From Paracoccaceae bacterium (lineage in GTDB: Bacteria; Pseudomonadota; Alphaproteobacteria; Rhodobacterales; Rhodobacteraceae): a stretch of 37,540 nt of DNA. Each line of letters starts with the position of its first letter. The stretch's first letter is position 1. The translations under genes were made by a program, and so were the position numbers. The notes under the pieces are model-generated. The model did no database searches. It was not told where the DNA came from and saw only the letters and a list, made by a program, of their open reading frames with translations. Positions 24,363 through 35,675 of the stretch are shown piece by piece. The stretch covers positions 1-37,540 of the forward strand of contig JALQUU010000028.1 of assembly GCA_023260655.1 (NCBI GenBank). The letters are read 5' to 3'.

Positions 24363-25658
24363 TTAACCGCGGTTCTCGATATCGACGTAATCACGGTGGG
24401 TTTCACCGAGGTAGAGCTGGCGCGGACGGCCGATTTTCATCTGCGGGTCAGCAATCTGCTCTTTCCACTGCGAAATCCAGCCAACGGTCCGCGAAAGCGC
24501 GAAGATCGGCGTGAACATCGAGGTAGGGAAGCCCATCGCTTCGAGGATGATGCCGGAGTAGAAGTCGACGTTCGGGAAGAGCTTCTTGTCTGCGAAGTAC
24601 TCATCCTGAAGCGCGATGCGTTCAAGCTCCTTGGCGACCTGCAGAAGCGGGTTGTTTTCAACGCCGAGAAGATCGAGCACTTCATCGGCCGATTGCTTCA
24701 TCACAGTCGCACGAGGGTCGAAGTTCTTGTAAACGCGGTGGCCGAAGCCCATCAGGCGGAACGGATCGTTCTTGTCCTTCGCACGGGCGATGAACTCGGG
24801 GATGCGATCCACCGAACCGATTTCCTTTAGCATTTCGAGGCAGGCCTGGTTTGCGCCGCCGTGCGCGGGGCCCCAGAGGCAAGCGATACCAGCCGCGATG
24901 CAGGCGAAGGGGTTCGCGCCCGAAGACGAGGCCAGGCGAACGGTCGAGGTCGAGGCGTTCTGCTCGTGATCTGCGTGCAGGATGAAGATGCGGTCCATCG
25001 CGCGGGCGAGGATCGGATCGACATTGTACTTCTCGGCCGGGACAGCAAAGCACATGTGCAGGAAATTTGCTGCGTAATCGAGATCGTTGCGTGGATACAT
25101 GAACGGCTGGCCGATGGAGTACTTATACGCCATGGCAGCGATCGTCGGCAGCTTGGCGATCAGGCGAATGGCCGCCACTTCGCGTTGCCACGGATCGTTG
25201 ATGTCGAGCGAGTCATGGTAGAAGGCGGACATTGCGCCGACAACGCCAACGAGCGTGGCCATCGGATGCGCGTCACGGCGGAAACCACGGAAGAAGTTGT
25301 GCATCTGTTCGTGCACCATCGTATGACGGGTCACGCGCGTTTCGAAGTCTTCCAGTTGCTTCGCGTTCGGCAGTTCACCGTAGAGCAGGAGGTAGCAGAC
25401 TTCGAGGTAATGAGATTTGGCTGCGAGTTGGCCAATCGGGTAACCGCGATGGAGAAGAATGCCTTCATCGCCGTCAATGAAGGTGATGGTCGAGTCGCAG
25501 GCTGCGGTCGAGGTGAAGCCCGGGTCGTAAGTGAATACGTCCCCTTGAGCGTAGAGCTTTCGGATGTCGAGAACATCCGGACCGGCCGTTGGCGAGTAAA
25601 TCGGTAGATCGATTTCCTTGCCATCGAAGCTCAGCTTGGCAGTCTTTTTGGCTTCCAT
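24363..25658 (-). CDS. gltA: Citrate synthase (type II)
   Basis: Citrate synthase (431 residues) condenses oxaloacetate and acetyl-CoA at the entry to the TCA cycle. The catalytic triad is visible: H266 in [12 protein letters not shown]307 in [12 protein letters not shown] and D365 in NVDFYSGI. The N-terminal beta-strand domain ([14 protein letters not shown]) is that of the hexameric, NADH-sensitive Gram-negative type. The ATG follows GGAAGGA. It is a single gene with its own terminator, 82 bases downstream of gltX on the same strand. Confidence 0.97.
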   Translation of the reverse strand: MEAKKTAKLSFDGKEIDLPIYSPTAGPDVLDIRKLYAQGDVFTYDPGFTSTAACDSTITFIDGDEGILLHRGYPIGQLAAKSHYLEVCYLLLYGELPNAKQLEDFETRVTRHTMVHEQMHNFFRGFRRDAHPMATLVGVVGAMSAFYHDSLDINDPWQREVAAIRLIAKLPTIAAMAYKYSIGQPFMYPRNDLDYAANFLHMCFAVPAEKYNVDPILARAMDRIFILHADHEQNASTSTVRLASSSGANPFACIAAGIACLWGPAHGGANQACLEMLKEIGSVDRIPEFIARAKDKNDPFRLMGFGHRVYKNFDPRATVMKQSADEVLDLLGVENNPLLQVAKELERIALQDEYFADKKLFPNVDFYSGIILEAMGFPTSMFTPIFALSRTVGWISQWKEQIADPQMKIGRPRQLYLGETHRDYVDIENRG

Positions 25659-25740
25659 CTCAGTCTTCCTTCCTCATGGTCCCTCCGCGCGGATCGCAGG
25701 GGCAAACTAATTCACTGGCGTTAGCAAGGGATTAACCCCT

Positions 25741-27150
25741 TCACTCTGCCGCGTCTTTCAGTCTGGCCAGCGTTTCGTCGCGGCCGAGAACCAGCATCAT
25801 ATCGAAAACCGAAGGCGTCGCTGTTCTGCCTGCAAGGGCCGCCCGAAGCGGGCCGGCCAAGCGGGCGAATTTCATTTCCCGCGCTTCGACAAAGCTGTTC
25901 GCAATCGTCTCAAGATCGTCTCGAGACCAACTAGCATTTTGCATCTGCGGCGTCAATTCTTTCAGTATACCACGGGATACATCATCGAGCTGCGCGGCAG
26001 CTTTCTCGTCTGGCTGGATCGGGCGGGACGCGAGTGCAAACTCTGCCTTTTCAAGGAGTTCAGGGAAGGTTTTGGCCCGTTCTTTCAAGTGGGGCATCGC
26101 ATCGGAAAGGCGCTGCCGCTGGATGTCCGACAAAGCGTGTTGACCTGTCGCGCTCAGGAAAGCCTCAAGCTCGCGCAGCAGCGCAGCATTTTCCGTTGCG
26201 GCGATATGCTGGCCGCAGACGTGTTCCAGCTTTTTGAAGTCGAGCCTCGCAGGGGAGCGACCGATCCCGCCGAGATCGAACCATTCCTTGGCTTCGGCAT
26301 CAGTGAAGAACTCGGCGTCGCCATGGCTCCAGCCAAGACGTGCGAGATAGTTCCGCATGCCTGCCGCCGGATATCCCATGGCCTGATACTCCTCGACACC
26401 AAGCGCACCGTGGCGTTTCGAGAGCTTCTTGCCATCAGGCCCGTGGATGAGCGGAATATGGGCCCAGACGGGAACGGTCCAGCCCATGGCTTCGTAGATC
26501 ATCATCTGGCGGGCGGCGTTGTTGAGGTGATCGTCACCGCGGATGACATGGGTGACGCCCATATCGTGATCGTCCACGACCACGGCCAGCATATAGACGG
26601 GTGTGCTGTCAGACCGCAGCAGGACCATATCATCGAGTTGCTCGTTCTTGATGACCACATCGCCCTGAACCTGATCGCGGATCACGGTTTCGCCGGATTG
26701 CGGCGCTTTGATCCGAATGACGAAGGGAGAACCGGGGTGGGTCGATGGATCGGCGTCGCGCCAAGGGCTCCTGAAAAGCGTAGAACGCTTTTCGGCTTCG
26801 GCCGCTTCGCGGAAGGCCTGGATTTCGTCCTGGGTCGAGAAGCATTTGTAGGCTTTGCCCTTTGCAAGAAGCTCATAGGCCACTTCTGCATGGCGGGGTG
26901 CGCGCTCGAACTGGCTGATCACATCGCCATCCCAGTCGAGGCCAAGCCAGGTCAGGCCTTTGAGGATCGCTTCCGTCGCCTCGGGAGTGGAGCGTGCGCG
27001 GTCCGTGTCTTCGATCCGTAGAAGGAATTTGCCGCCGCTCCCGCGCGCGAAAAGCCAGTTGAAAAGCGCGGTGCGCCCACCGCCGATGTGGAGGTAGCCA
27101 GTCGGCGAAGGGGCGAAGCGGGTGACAATTTGTGACGTCATGGGGAGCAT
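25741..27150 (-). CDS. gltX: Glutamate-tRNA ligase
   Basis: This 469-residue class I aminoacyl-tRNA synthetase charges tRNA-Glu and in many alphaproteobacteria also misacylates tRNA-Gln. The HIGH motif is HIGG in [14 protein letters not shown], and the KMSKS motif is KLSKRHG. Start choice is uncertain. The ATG at 27150 has GAAAGG four bases upstream, while the ATG at 27141 gives the more conventional [15 protein letters not shown] start but lies 13 bases from that site. It is divergent from comEC with only 57 bases between them. Confidence 0.96.
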   Translation of the reverse strand: MLPMTSQIVTRFAPSPTGYLHIGGGRTALFNWLFARGSGGKFLLRIEDTDRARSTPEATEAILKGLTWLGLDWDGDVISQFERAPRHAEVAYELLAKGKAYKCFSTQDEIQAFREAAEAEKRSTLFRSPWRDADPSTHPGSPFVIRIKAPQSGETVIRDQVQGDVVIKNEQLDDMVLLRSDSTPVYMLAVVVDDHDMGVTHVIRGDDHLNNAARQMMIYEAMGWTVPVWAHIPLIHGPDGKKLSKRHGALGVEEYQAMGYPAAGMRNYLARLGWSHGDAEFFTDAEAKEWFDLGGIGRSPARLDFKKLEHVCGQHIAATENAALLRELEAFLSATGQHALSDIQRQRLSDAMPHLKERAKTFPELLEKAEFALASRPIQPDEKAAAQLDDVSRGILKELTPQMQNASWSRDDLETIANSFVEAREMKFARLAGPLRAALAGRTATPSVFDMMLVLGRDETLARLKDAAE

Positions 27151-27207
27151 TTAACCTTTCGGTAACCAAGGCCGGTCAAGGATTAGCGCCTGTCTAACGG
27201 TGGCCCC

Positions 27208-29259
27208 ATGCAAGAACAAGTCCAGTGGCTAAAGCAACGGCTGATCCATGCGTGGCTTAAGCAGAGAAGTGAAATATTTAACTGGGTTCCCGTTTGCCTT
27301 GCATTCGGGATCGCGTTCTACTTTTCCCTGCCGACCGAACCGGACTGGCGATATTGGGCCTTCGTGTTGACTGTTGAAGGTATCGGTCTCGCGATCGCTC
27401 GTTGGGGAGCCGAAGACGCGACGCCTTTGGGCTGGGCGATGATGCTCTTTGCGGTGGGGTTTTCTCTGGCGGTCGCAAGGGCGCATCTGGTTTCGGCTCC
27501 GGTTCTGGACGAACCCTATTTCGGGCCAGTGCAGGGGCGCATCGCGGGGATTGATCGATCTGCGAAGGATGCTGTGCGACTGTTACTGTCGGAGCCAAGA
27601 TTTTCGGGAATCGAGCCGGAGAAGACGCCGAGAAGGGTGCGGGTTGCTCTTCATGGCGAAGCCGCGGATTTCAGGCCTGAAGCGGGGCAGGTCGTGATTT
27701 TGGAAGCCCGCCTGTCTCCGCCAGCAGGCCCGACGGAACCCAGTGGGTTCGATTTCCAACGTCAAAGCTGGTTCGCGGGCCTCGGTGCGGTGGGCTACGC
27801 GAGAACGCCGGTTTTGATATGGGAAGAGGCTCAGGGAGGCGGTGTTTTCGCGTTCCGGCTATGGCTCGCGAAAGTAATCCAGACGCATTTGAACGGGCAA
27901 ATCGGTGCCATTGCCGCGGCCATCGCCGCTGGTGAGCGCTCCGGGATATCACAAGAAACGCTAGACGCGCTGCGGGTGTCGAACCTTGCCCATCTGCTCG
28001 CGATTTCAGGGCTGCATATGGGGATGCTCGCGGGGTTTGTCTATTCGGCAGTATAACTCTGCATCGCCGCGGTTCCGTTCTTGGCGTTACGGTGGCGATC
28101 TCACAAAATCGCTGCGGTTTTTGCGCTGGCGGCAGCTGCGTTCTATCTCGTGCTATCGGGGCGCAACGTTGCGACCGAGCGGGCGTTTATCATGGCGGCC
28201 GTGATGCTTTGCGCCATTCTCTTTGATAAGCGAGCGCTTTCGCTACGTTCCGTGGCATTCGCCGCGATCATCGTCTTGGTGATACGGCCGGAGTCCTTGC
28301 TGTCTCCGGGTTTCCAAATGAGTTTCGCTGCGACGGTGGCGCTCGTTGGTGTTTTCGGTGCGATACGGGACCACGAATGGCCGCAAAAGCTCGGTGTGTT
28401 CCGTCCGGCAATGACGCTTGCGCTCTCGTCACTTGTAGCCGGAATCGCGACAGGCCCGATTGCGGCTGCCCATTTCAATAAGGTGTCGCATTTCGGATTT
28501 CTGGCGAATTTGTTGGCAGTTCCAGCCATGGGCCTGATCGTGATGCCTGCAGCGGTGATGACCGCGGTTTGCCTTCCTTTCGGGATCGAAGCATGGCCGC
28601 TGGCCTTCATGCGTGTGGGGCTTGAGTGGATCCTGTTTCTCGCGCGCGAGGTATCAGCCCTGCCCAATGCGAAAGGGGTGGTGGTCAGTCCGCCTTTGCT
28701 GGTTTTGGCGCTTTATGCGTCGGGCGGCTGCCTATTGGTTCTATGGAAAGGGCGGCTGCGATTGCTCGGGGCGCTGCCCATTCTGATTGCTGGGTTCCTA
28801 TGGGCGAGCGTTCAACGCCCTATGATTCTCGTGGCGGACAACGGAGCCTTGGTTGGTGTGATGACACCGGAGGGCAGGGCGCTTTCACGAGAAAAGAGCG
28901 CCGGGTTCGCAGCGGAAAGCTGGCTTGAGAACAATGGGGATTTCCATTCCCAGCAAGAAGCCGCAGCGCTTTGGCCTTCGCATGGTGTTTTGACCCTGAC
29001 CAACGGCGTCTCGATACGCCATGTGACAGGAAAGAAGGGGGTTGCGGAATTGACCTGTTCGGAAAACGAGTTCCTGATCGTCAATGCCGAGCCGCCGAAA
29101 GGGCTGCCTTGCCAGATCATCGGCCCGAAAGAGTTCGACGTGCTTAGCGCTCTTGCAATCGAGGCAGGAGGAAAGCTCCGCTCTGCAGGTGGCCCTGGGC
29201 AAAGGCGGCTATGGCATGTGAAAAAAAGAGCCCCGGATCGAGGCTCTTTTCCAGATTGA
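27208..29259 (+). pseudogene. comEC: ComEC/Rec2 DNA-uptake channel, interrupted by an in-frame TAA
   Basis: ComEC is the inner-membrane channel that takes up single-stranded DNA. The N-terminal membrane and OB-like domain runs through ISGLHMGMLAGF, the conserved start of the competence domain. The frame then hits TAA at 28054-28056 and resumes in the same frame with intact ComEC features: LSGRNVATERAFIMA, SPGFQMSFAAT and many membrane helices. A single substitution explains the break. Two parts of 282 and about 400 codons remain. Downstream translation could only restart at weak codons (for example TTG 28081). The sequence around it is otherwise undecayed, so the stop is recent, a sequencing error, or read through. 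The final codons lie inside the terminator shared with lexA. Confidence 0.88.
29224..29250. terminator. Bidirectional terminator between comEC and lexA
   Basis: AAAAGAGCC pairs with GGCTCTTTT around nine bases. On the minus strand it is followed by seven T residues, giving a strong lexA terminator. On the plus strand the stem itself ends in TTTT and overlaps the last codons of comEC. Confidence 0.88.
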
Positions 29260-29269
29260 TACCAGTGCT

Positions 29270-29983
29270 TTAGTAAGTGCGGATTAGGCCCACGAGCCGC
29301 CCTTGAACGCGAACGCGTTCTTCTGGAAGCACACGGGTTTCATAAGCCGGGTTCGCGGCTTCAAGCGCAATCATGCTACCTTGGCGGCGATAGCGTTTCA
29401 GCGTTGCCTCCGCATCGTCTACGAGCGCCACGACGATATCGCCATTCTGAACCGAGTTGGTTTCCCGGATAACGACAACATCGCCATCGTTGATACCGGC
29501 CTCGATCATCGAATCGCCTTTGACTTCCAGCGCATAATGCGCGCCCTTGCCGGAGAGCATCGAGCCTGGAACCGCTACGCTGTGCGAGGCGTGGGCAATC
29601 GCTTCAATCGGTACGCCCGCGGCGATGCGGCCCATGACAGGAAGCTCCAGTGCATGCACCGCTTCCAGATCCATAGCTGCTCGCGGGCGCGGGGCTTCGG
29701 GCTTTTCGCCCTGAATGACCTTGGGAGTGAATGATTTCGGCGCAGGCTTCTCAGATGCGTTTGCCATGCTGTCGGGCAGTTTGACAATTTCCAGTGCTCG
29801 CGCGCGGTGGGCGAGGCGGCGGATGAAACCCCGCTCTTCGAGTGCCGTAATCAAGCGATGGATGCCGGACTTTGATCGAAGATCCAGCGCGTCTTTCATT
29901 TCGTCGAAAGAGGGCGGCACGCCATCGGCTTGCATCCGTTTGTGAATGAACTCGAGTAGATCAAGCTGTTTGCGCGTGAGCAT
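29270..29983 (-). CDS. lexA: SOS repressor LexA
   Basis: LexA (237 residues) represses DNA-damage genes and cuts itself when RecA is activated. The N-terminal winged helix (residues 1-65) includes [21 protein letters not shown] in segments. The self-cleavage site is A122-G123 ([11 protein letters not shown]), with catalytic S158 (GDSMIEAG) and K196 (ATLKRY). The ATG at 29981-29983 follows AGGGAG; the frame's TTG two codons upstream is less likely. A perfect SOS box lies 28-42 bases upstream, so it is autoregulated. It follows moeA on the same strand with a 75-base gap. Confidence 0.97.
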   Translation of the reverse strand: MLTRKQLDLLEFIHKRMQADGVPPSFDEMKDALDLRSKSGIHRLITALEERGFIRRLAHRARALEIVKLPDSMANASEKPAPKSFTPKVIQGEKPEAPRPRAAMDLEAVHALELPVMGRIAAGVPIEAIAHASHSVAVPGSMLSGKGAHYALEVKGDSMIEAGINDGDVVVIRETNSVQNGDIVVALVDDAEATLKRYRRQGSMIALEAANPAYETRVLPEERVRVQGRLVGLIRTY

Positions 29984-30010
29984 CGGCAACTCCCTGACTG
30001 TATTGCCTCT

Positions 30011-30025
30011 GTTCTACGCATGTTC
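30011..30025 (-). promoter_or_regulatory. LexA operator (SOS box) of lexA
   Basis: GTTC-TACGCAT-GTTC on the plus strand is an exact match to the alphaproteobacterial direct-repeat consensus GTTC-N7-GTTC. It lies between moeA and the lexA start codon. Confidence 0.88.
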
Positions 30026-30058
30026 ACGTTTTGTGTCAACTCTCGGAGCGATGTTTCG

Positions 30059-31231
30059 TCAAATCGGGATGTATTCAACGATCTCTCCGGCTTGACGCGG
30101 CCCATCAGAGGCGGGGCGGACAAGCAGAGCATTGGCACTGGCCAGAACCGAAAGAAGCGAGCTGTCTTGATCCTCTTTCGAGACGACGCCTTCGGGCGTG
30201 ATGTTGGCGCGCATGTAATGTTCGCGAGGGCCGTTCGCACCAACTGGTTCGGCCAAGGGGGCTTTGAGCCGCACTGCGGGAACAGCGGGCAGGCCCAACA
30301 TGGCTTTGATTACGGGAACGACAAAGATATGCCCGCAAACCAAAGCTGAAACAGGATTGCCGGGTAGGCCGATCATCATGGATTGGCCGATTTTTCCGGC
30401 CATCAGGGGCTTGCCGGGCCGCATCGCGACTTTGTGGAAAGACTGGTCCGCTCCAAGGCCGCGCGTGACGGCGGAGACCAGATCATGGTCACCTACCGAT
30501 GCCCCGCCAATGGTAATGATCAGATCGGCATCCGCCGCGAGCGCCAGAGTTTGCGCAATGGAGGCCTCGCGGTCTTTCGCGATGGGCAGGATGCGTACGA
30601 TGGCACCGTGATCTTGCAGGAGCGCTTTGAGGCCGAAGGTATTCGAGGCGATGATCTGGTCAGGCGAGGGGGATTCACCCGGCATGACCAATTCGTCGCC
30701 CGTCGAGATCAATGCCACCACGGGCTTGCGCGTAACCGGAACGCGGGCGTGGTTCATCGCTGCGAGTAAAGCGACTTCTGCAGCGCGTAGGCGTCTCGGG
30801 GCAGGAAGCGGCGTACCGACCTCGAAGTCTATGCCCGCGCGGCGGATATTGTCGTCGGGGCTCGGCTCTCTTGAAATCGTGACTTCAGTTGAAATCCGGC
30901 TGGTATCTTCCTGAATAACAACGAAATCCCCGCCTTGAGGAACCGGTGCGCCTGTGAAAATCCGAACGCATTCGCCGGCCCGGAGCGTACCGCCCCACGC
31001 ATGACCAGCCGCACTTTCGCCGACCAGACGAAACCGTTCCCCGAGTGTCGGTTGCCCACCGCCAACCGCATAGCCATCCATTGCAGACGCCGGGAACGGC
31101 GGTTGGGTGCGTTTGGCTGCGAGCGTTTGGGCCAGAACACGCCCGTTGGCTTCGGAAATGGAAACCTCCTCAACCTCCAGAGGCTGGGCGAGGGCGAAGA
31201 GCAGATCGAGGGCTTCTGAGGCCGTGATCAT
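30059..31231 (-). CDS. moeA: Molybdopterin molybdotransferase MoeA
   Basis: MoeA (390 residues, usual length) inserts molybdate into adenylated molybdopterin to give molybdenum cofactor. The N-terminal region [13 protein letters not shown] and the MoaB/Mog-like domain ([11 protein letters not shown], then [11 protein letters not shown]) are typical. The C-terminal domain includes [11 protein letters not shown]. Its ATG overlaps the moaC stop codon by four bases (ATGA), making it the last gene of the trpGDC-moaC-moeA unit. LexA has its own control region after it. Confidence 0.95.
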   Translation of the reverse strand: MITASEALDLLFALAQPLEVEEVSISEANGRVLAQTLAAKRTQPPFPASAMDGYAVGGGQPTLGERFRLVGESAAGHAWGGTLRAGECVRIFTGAPVPQGGDFVVIQEDTSRISTEVTISREPSPDDNIRRAGIDFEVGTPLPAPRRLRAAEVALLAAMNHARVPVTRKPVVALISTGDELVMPGESPSPDQIIASNTFGLKALLQDHGAIVRILPIAKDREASIAQTLALAADADLIITIGGASVGDHDLVSAVTRGLGADQSFHKVAMRPGKPLMAGKIGQSMMIGLPGNPVSALVCGHIFVVPVIKAMLGLPAVPAVRLKAPLAEPVGANGPREHYMRANITPEGVVSKEDQDSSLLSVLASANALLVRPASDGPRQAGEIVEYIPI

Positions 31232-31710
31232 TCCGCTTCGAAACGGCCCGACTTGCCGCCATCCTTGAGCGTGACGCGAATGCCGCCGATTTCCATCCGC
31301 TTATCAACCGCTTTCGACATGTCGTAGACTGTGAGCGCAGCGGTGGAAACGGCTGTGAGGGCCTCCATTTCAACGCCAGTCTGGCCACTCGTTTTCACGG
31401 CTGCCGAAATGCGCACGCCCGGAAGGTTTGGGTCGAGCGTGAGGTCTACGGCGACTTTCGTGATGGGTAGCGGATGGCAGAGCGGGATGAGATCGGAGGT
31501 CTTCTTGGCCCCCATGATGCCAGCGAGGCGCGCAATCCCCAACACGTCGCCTTTCCCAGCGCGCCCTTCCGAAATGATCTCGTAGGTCGCTTGCGCCATC
31601 TTGATATAGCCTTCCGCCACCGCAATGCGGGACGTGACGGCTTTCTCCGAGACATCGACCATATGGGCCTGTCCGGCGGCGTCGAAATGGGTGAGGCCAT
31701 TGTCGGACAT
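31228..31710 (-). CDS. moaC: Cyclic pyranopterin monophosphate synthase MoaC
   Basis: MoaC (160 residues) makes cyclic pyranopterin monophosphate from the MoaA product in molybdenum cofactor synthesis. [19 protein letters not shown] opens the protein, followed by [20 protein letters not shown] and [20 protein letters not shown] in the catalytic core. The start at 31708-31710 shares its A with the trpC stop codon (TAATG), and the 3' end overlaps moeA by four bases. MoaA is not in the window. Confidence 0.96.
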   Translation of the reverse strand: MSDNGLTHFDAAGQAHMVDVSEKAVTSRIAVAEGYIKMAQATYEIISEGRAGKGDVLGIARLAGIMGAKKTSDLIPLCHPLPITKVAVDLTLDPNLPGVRISAAVKTSGQTGVEMEALTAVSTAALTVYDMSKAVDKRMEIGGIRVTLKDGGKSGRFEAE

Positions 31711-32522
31711 TATGCGCCGCCTCCCGGCATTAGGGGGTTCGCGAGAAGCGTTTTCGTGGCGGCTGTCACATCGTCTTGCCGCATCAGGCTTTCCCCGATG
31801 AGGAAGCAGCGCGCGCCATACATCGCCATATCGGCCAGATCGGCAGGGGTGAAGAGACCGGATTCGGAGACCAGCATGCGATCTCCGGGAACGTGTTTTG
31901 AAAGCACGCGCGTGGTGTCGAGCGTGGTTTCGAAGGTGTTGAGGTTGCGGTTGTTGATCCCGATGAGGCGGGATTTTAGCTTGTTTGCGCGTTCCAACTC
32001 GGCGGCATCGTGCACTTCGATCAGCGCATCCATTCCCCAATGTTCTGCGGCTGCTTCGAGTTCCAGAGCCAAGGCGTCATCGACCGAGGCCATGATGATC
32101 AGGATGCAATCGGCGCCGTAGGCGCGCGCCTCATAGACCTGATAGGTGTCGTAGAGAAAGTCCTTGCGGAGCACGGGGAGCTCGCAGGCTGCGCGGGCGG
32201 CAGGCAGGAATTCCTTTGCGCCTTGGAAGGAGGGCGTGTCAGTCAGCACGGAAAGGCAGGTTGCACCACCTGCGGCATAGGCTTGCGCCAGTGCGGGCGG
32301 ATCGAAATCGGCACGGATCAAACCTTTGGAGGGGCTCGCCTTCTTGATCTCGGCAATCAGGCCGTAGCCAGTGCGGGTGGCTTCAAAAAGCGCATCCGCG
32401 AAAGGGCGCACCGGAGAGGCCTCTTTCGCGGCCACTTCAACTTCGGCCATTGGCACAGCGGCTTTGTCGGCCGCGACCTCTTCCAGCTTATAGGCTTTGA
32501 TCTTATCGAGGATCGTACTCAT
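31710..32522 (-). CDS. trpC: Indole-3-glycerol phosphate synthase
   Basis: TrpC (270 residues) closes the indole ring from CdRP in tryptophan synthesis. The (beta/alpha)8 barrel carries the family motifs [53 protein letters not shown] and LVSESGL. It is the monofunctional type with no fused TrpF. It overlaps trpD by four bases (ATGA) and moaC by one, which ties tryptophan and molybdenum cofactor genes into one transcript. Confidence 0.97.
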   Translation of the reverse strand: MSTILDKIKAYKLEEVAADKAAVPMAEVEVAAKEASPVRPFADALFEATRTGYGLIAEIKKASPSKGLIRADFDPPALAQAYAAGGATCLSVLTDTPSFQGAKEFLPAARAACELPVLRKDFLYDTYQVYEARAYGADCILIIMASVDDALALELEAAAEHWGMDALIEVHDAAELERANKLKSRLIGINNRNLNTFETTLDTTRVLSKHVPGDRMLVSESGLFTPADLADMAMYGARCFLIGESLMRQDDVTAATKTLLANPLMPGGGA

Positions 32523-33541
32523 GCGGACTCCTGCGTCACAGCGACCAGACGCGCAAGGCAGGTTCTGGCAGCGCCGCTATCAATGCTTTCTGCCGCCAGT
32601 GCGACACCGTTTTTCAAATCTAGTGCCTTATCGGCGATCACCAAGGCCGCCGCCGCATTCAAGAGAACGGCATCGCGATAGGCCGAATGTTCCCCGTCAA
32701 GAAGGGAGCGAAGGGCGGCTGCGTTCACTTCGGGCGTATCCCCTTGGATTTTCTCGAAGGGATGAACTGGCAGACCGAAGTCTTCGGGATGGAGTTCGAC
32801 CTCGCGCACCGAGCCGTCGGCTTCCAGCGTGGCAACCCATGTCACGCCGGTGATGGTCATTTCGTCCGTGCCATCCGAGCCGTGCACGAGCCACGCACGT
32901 TCGCTGCCCAACTGCCCGAGCGTTTCGGCCATGGGGCGGATCAGACTGCGCGAGAAGGCCCCGGTCAGCTGGCGCTTCACGCCTGCCGGATTGGTGAGAG
33001 GGCCGAGGATGTTGAAGATCGTGCGCGTTCCCAATTCGGCGCGCGTGGGCATCACGTGCTTGGTGGTGGGGTGGTGCATTGGTGCCATCATGAAGCCGAT
33101 GCCCGCTGTTTGCAGCGCTTTTTCAACAACTTGCGGGCCGACCATCACGTTTATGCCTAATTGCCCCAATGCATCAGCCGCCCCTGACTTGGACGAGAGA
33201 TTACGGTTGCCATGCTTGGCAACAGGCACGCCAGCGCCAGCCACGACCAGCGCGGTTGCTGTGGAAATGTTGAGGGTTTTCTTGCCGTCGCCGCCGGTGC
33301 CCACGATATCGATGGATCCAGCGGGCGCTTTCACCGGATTGCATTTCGCGCGCATCACGCTTGCTGCGGCAGCATATTCCTCAACGGTTTCGCCACGCGT
33401 GCGGAGCGCCATCAGGAAGCCGCCGATCTGGCTGGGCGTCGCTTCGCCTTCGAAGAGGATCTGGAAGGCGGCTTCGGCTTCAGCGCGCGATAGGGGGCGC
33501 TCCGCGGCGGCCCCGATGAGCGGTTTCAGGGCATCACTCAT
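32519..33541 (-). CDS. trpD: Anthranilate phosphoribosyltransferase
   Basis: TrpD (340 residues) transfers the phosphoribosyl group of PRPP to anthranilate. The nucleotide and PRPP binding motifs [17 protein letters not shown] and [16 protein letters not shown] are intact, as is the NPAGVKRQ anthranilate region. It overlaps trpG upstream and trpC downstream by ATGA sequences. Confidence 0.97.
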   Translation of the reverse strand: MSDALKPLIGAAAERPLSRAEAEAAFQILFEGEATPSQIGGFLMALRTRGETVEEYAAAASVMRAKCNPVKAPAGSIDIVGTGGDGKKTLNISTATALVVAGAGVPVAKHGNRNLSSKSGAADALGQLGINVMVGPQVVEKALQTAGIGFMMAPMHHPTTKHVMPTRAELGTRTIFNILGPLTNPAGVKRQLTGAFSRSLIRPMAETLGQLGSERAWLVHGSDGTDEMTITGVTWVATLEADGSVREVELHPEDFGLPVHPFEKIQGDTPEVNAAALRSLLDGEHSAYRDAVLLNAAAALVIADKALDLKNGVALAAESIDSGAARTCLARLVAVTQESA

Positions 33542-34119
33542 GCGGGCACCTGCATCAGGTCGAGGAAATTCTTGAGCATGGCGTGGCCATGTTCGGAGGC
33601 GATGCTTTCCGGGTGGAACTGGACGCCTTGGATCGGCAGGTCGCGGTGTTGAAGCCCCATGATCGTGCCGTCTTCAAGCCATGCGGTGACTTCGAGGCAA
33701 TCGGGCAAGGTTTCACGCTCTACGACCAGAGAATGATAACGAGTGCCGGCGAAGGGCGAAGGAAGGCCTTTGAACAAGCCTTTGTTGTTGTGGAACATTG
33801 TTCCCATCTTGCCATGCACGATTTCGTGGCACCGCACGACTTTGCCGCCGAATGCCTGCCCGATGGTCTGATGCCCGAGGCAAACACCGAGAAGCGGCGT
33901 GCGGGTTTCTGCGGCGGCGGCGGTAAGCGAAAGGCAAATCCCCGCCTGATCCGGATCACAAGGCCCCGGAGAAAGCACAATTCCGGCAGGGTTCATTGCC
34001 ATGGCTTCCTGCACATCGAGCACGTCGTTCCTGCGAACGACCACATCCGCGCCTAGCTCGCCCAAATAATGCACAAGGTTATAGGTGAAACTGTCGTAAT
34101 TATCGATCAACAGTAGCAT
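33538..34119 (-). CDS. trpG: Anthranilate synthase glutaminase subunit TrpG
   Basis: TrpG (193 residues) supplies ammonia from glutamine to TrpE. It is a class I glutamine amidotransferase with the nucleophile C80 in [13 protein letters not shown] and the His-Glu pair in [10 protein letters not shown]. It is the first gene of the minus-strand unit. Its partner trpE is not in the window: the next gene upstream is a divergent YibQ-type deacetylase. In Rhodobacter sphaeroides a trpE-yibQ-trpGDC order has been described (from memory), and this arrangement looks like a rearranged version. Confidence 0.96.
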   Translation of the reverse strand: MLLLIDNYDSFTYNLVHYLGELGADVVVRRNDVLDVQEAMAMNPAGIVLSPGPCDPDQAGICLSLTAAAAETRTPLLGVCLGHQTIGQAFGGKVVRCHEIVHGKMGTMFHNNKGLFKGLPSPFAGTRYHSLVVERETLPDCLEVTAWLEDGTIMGLQHRDLPIQGVQFHPESIASEHGHAMLKNFLDLMQVPA

Positions 34120-34283
34120 TTCTCTTCTTTCGGGTCTTAGGAGCCACGTCGGGGCTGGAGGCCACGCCCCCGGTCGGGGTATACATGTTCAGGCTTGCGC
34201 CGGAGCGTCAAGGGGGCCACCCTGCGACCGGACGTGGCGGGCCGGATTTTAAGGGCCGGAAAAGAACAAAACAGAGGGTGACG

Positions 34284-35675
34284 ATGGCGCGCGGTTTCTT
34301 TGGAGGATTGGTTTGGGGCGGTCTGACTTCGGTTGTGGCGGCAGGTTCCATTTCTCTGGTGACCGGAATGCCGCTCGCACCTGATTTGGCCACCGAGACG
34401 GAGCCGGCACCCGCTGTTTCCGCAGAGAGTAACGCGGTTCAGGTGCCAAGCAGTTCGGAGGACGATGCGGTCCAGAAAACGAGGCTGCCGAAGCCGGAAG
34501 AAGAACTGCCGCCCTCGCGACCGCTCTCCGAGGCGCTGACCGAAAGCGCGCCGACGCCGTCGATCCAAGCGCAGACCGAGGCACCGCAAGTTCCGATGCT
34601 TGCTGTAGGGCAGACGAATACACCGGAAGTGGCTGCAGAACAGGCCCCCGTTTTCGCGATCCCGGAGGTGCCAGCCGCGCCTAAGGGCGAAACGGAGCTT
34701 TCCATCTCGACAGAGCCCGCCCAGCCGCCTGCACCCGAGGCCATCGCAGAAAGTGCCTTGCCTCAGACGGCACCTGAGACGGCCACTCCGGAGGTGGCTC
34801 CTGAAGCGCAGGCTGCTGGCGAACCGGCTCCTGCCGAGGAGAAGCCGGAAGTCGCCGAGCCTGTCGCCGTAGCGGCGCTGCCGCAGGCAGAACCCGCTGC
34901 TCCGCGTTTGGGTGTTTCGGTGGTGCCGTTGACCGAACGTGCGCCGGGCGCCTCTGGTCGCTTGCCCACGGTCGGCGGCGGGGAAGCCACATCTGCCGCT
35001 CCCAAGGCGATAGAAGAATTCGCAGCCCCGTACGAGAACCCGGACAACAAGCCACTGATGGCAATTGTCTTGATCGATGCCGGAGACAGCCCTGTCGGTT
35101 TAGAAGCGCTGCGCGCCTTCCCTTACCCCTTGAGTTTCGCGGTCGATCCCATGCGCGCGGATGCCGAGGCGGTGATGGCGAAGTATCGCGCGGCTGGCTT
35201 CGAAGTTTTGGCCCATGTGAATATTCCGCAAGACTTTACCGCCCCGGATGTCGAACAAACGCTGACGGCTCAGGTCTCTAAGCTACCGGAATCAATGGGA
35301 ATTCTTGAAGGCGACGCGAGCGGGCTTCAGGGCAGTAAACAGATTTCGGATCAGGTCATCGATATGGTGGCTGCCTCCGGCCATGGTCTTGTTTTCAAAG
35401 CCAAAGGTCTCGATGCCGCGCGGAAACTGGCGGAAAAGGAAGGTGTTCCGGCGGCCACCATCTTCCGCGATTTCGACGGGGAGGGGCAAGGCGCTCCGAC
35501 GATCCGCCGCTTCCTCGATCAGGCGGCCTTCAAAGCGGCGCAGGAAGAAAAGGGCATGATCATGCTCGGCCGCCTCCGCCCCGAAACGATTTCGGCTTTG
35601 CTCCTCTGGGGCCTGCAGGACCGGGCGCAGCGCGTCGCTTTGGCTCCGGTCTCGGCGGTGCTGCTGGAGGAGTGA
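34284..35675 (+). CDS. Divergent polysaccharide deacetylase family protein (YibQ-like)
   Basis: This 463-residue envelope protein has an N-terminal membrane anchor (about residues 5-28, [19 protein letters not shown]). A long Ala/Pro/Glu-rich low-complexity linker covers about 30-235. A C-terminal polysaccharide-deacetylase-like (beta/alpha) domain follows from about 250, opening [14 protein letters not shown] and including [25 protein letters not shown] and [17 protein letters not shown]. The divergent family often lacks clear catalytic metal ligands, and its substrate is unknown. The ATG at 34284 follows GAGGG. It is divergent from trpG, and its last 116 bases overlap the end of the pseudouridine synthase gene on the other strand. 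Confidence 0.85.
   Translation: MARGFFGGLVWGGLTSVVAAGSISLVTGMPLAPDLATETEPAPAVSAESNAVQVPSSSEDDAVQKTRLPKPEEELPPSRPLSEALTESAPTPSIQAQTEAPQVPMLAVGQTNTPEVAAEQAPVFAIPEVPAAPKGETELSISTEPAQPPAPEAIAESALPQTAPETATPEVAPEAQAAGEPAPAEEKPEVAEPVAVAALPQAEPAAPRLGVSVVPLTERAPGASGRLPTVGGGEATSAAPKAIEEFAAPYENPDNKPLMAIVLIDAGDSPVGLEALRAFPYPLSFAVDPMRADAEAVMAKYRAAGFEVLAHVNIPQDFTAPDVEQTLTAQVSKLPESMGILEGDASGLQGSKQISDQVIDMVAASGHGLVFKAKGLDAARKLAEKEGVPAATIFRDFDGEGQGAPTIRRFLDQAAFKAAQEEKGMIMLGRLRPETISALLLWGLQDRAQRVALAPVSAVLLEE

Noticed and set aside
28081..29259. Second half of comEC as an independent gene
   Set aside because: Its first possible start is a TTG without a ribosome site, and it begins in the middle of the competence domain in the same frame as the first half. 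It is treated as part of one interrupted gene.
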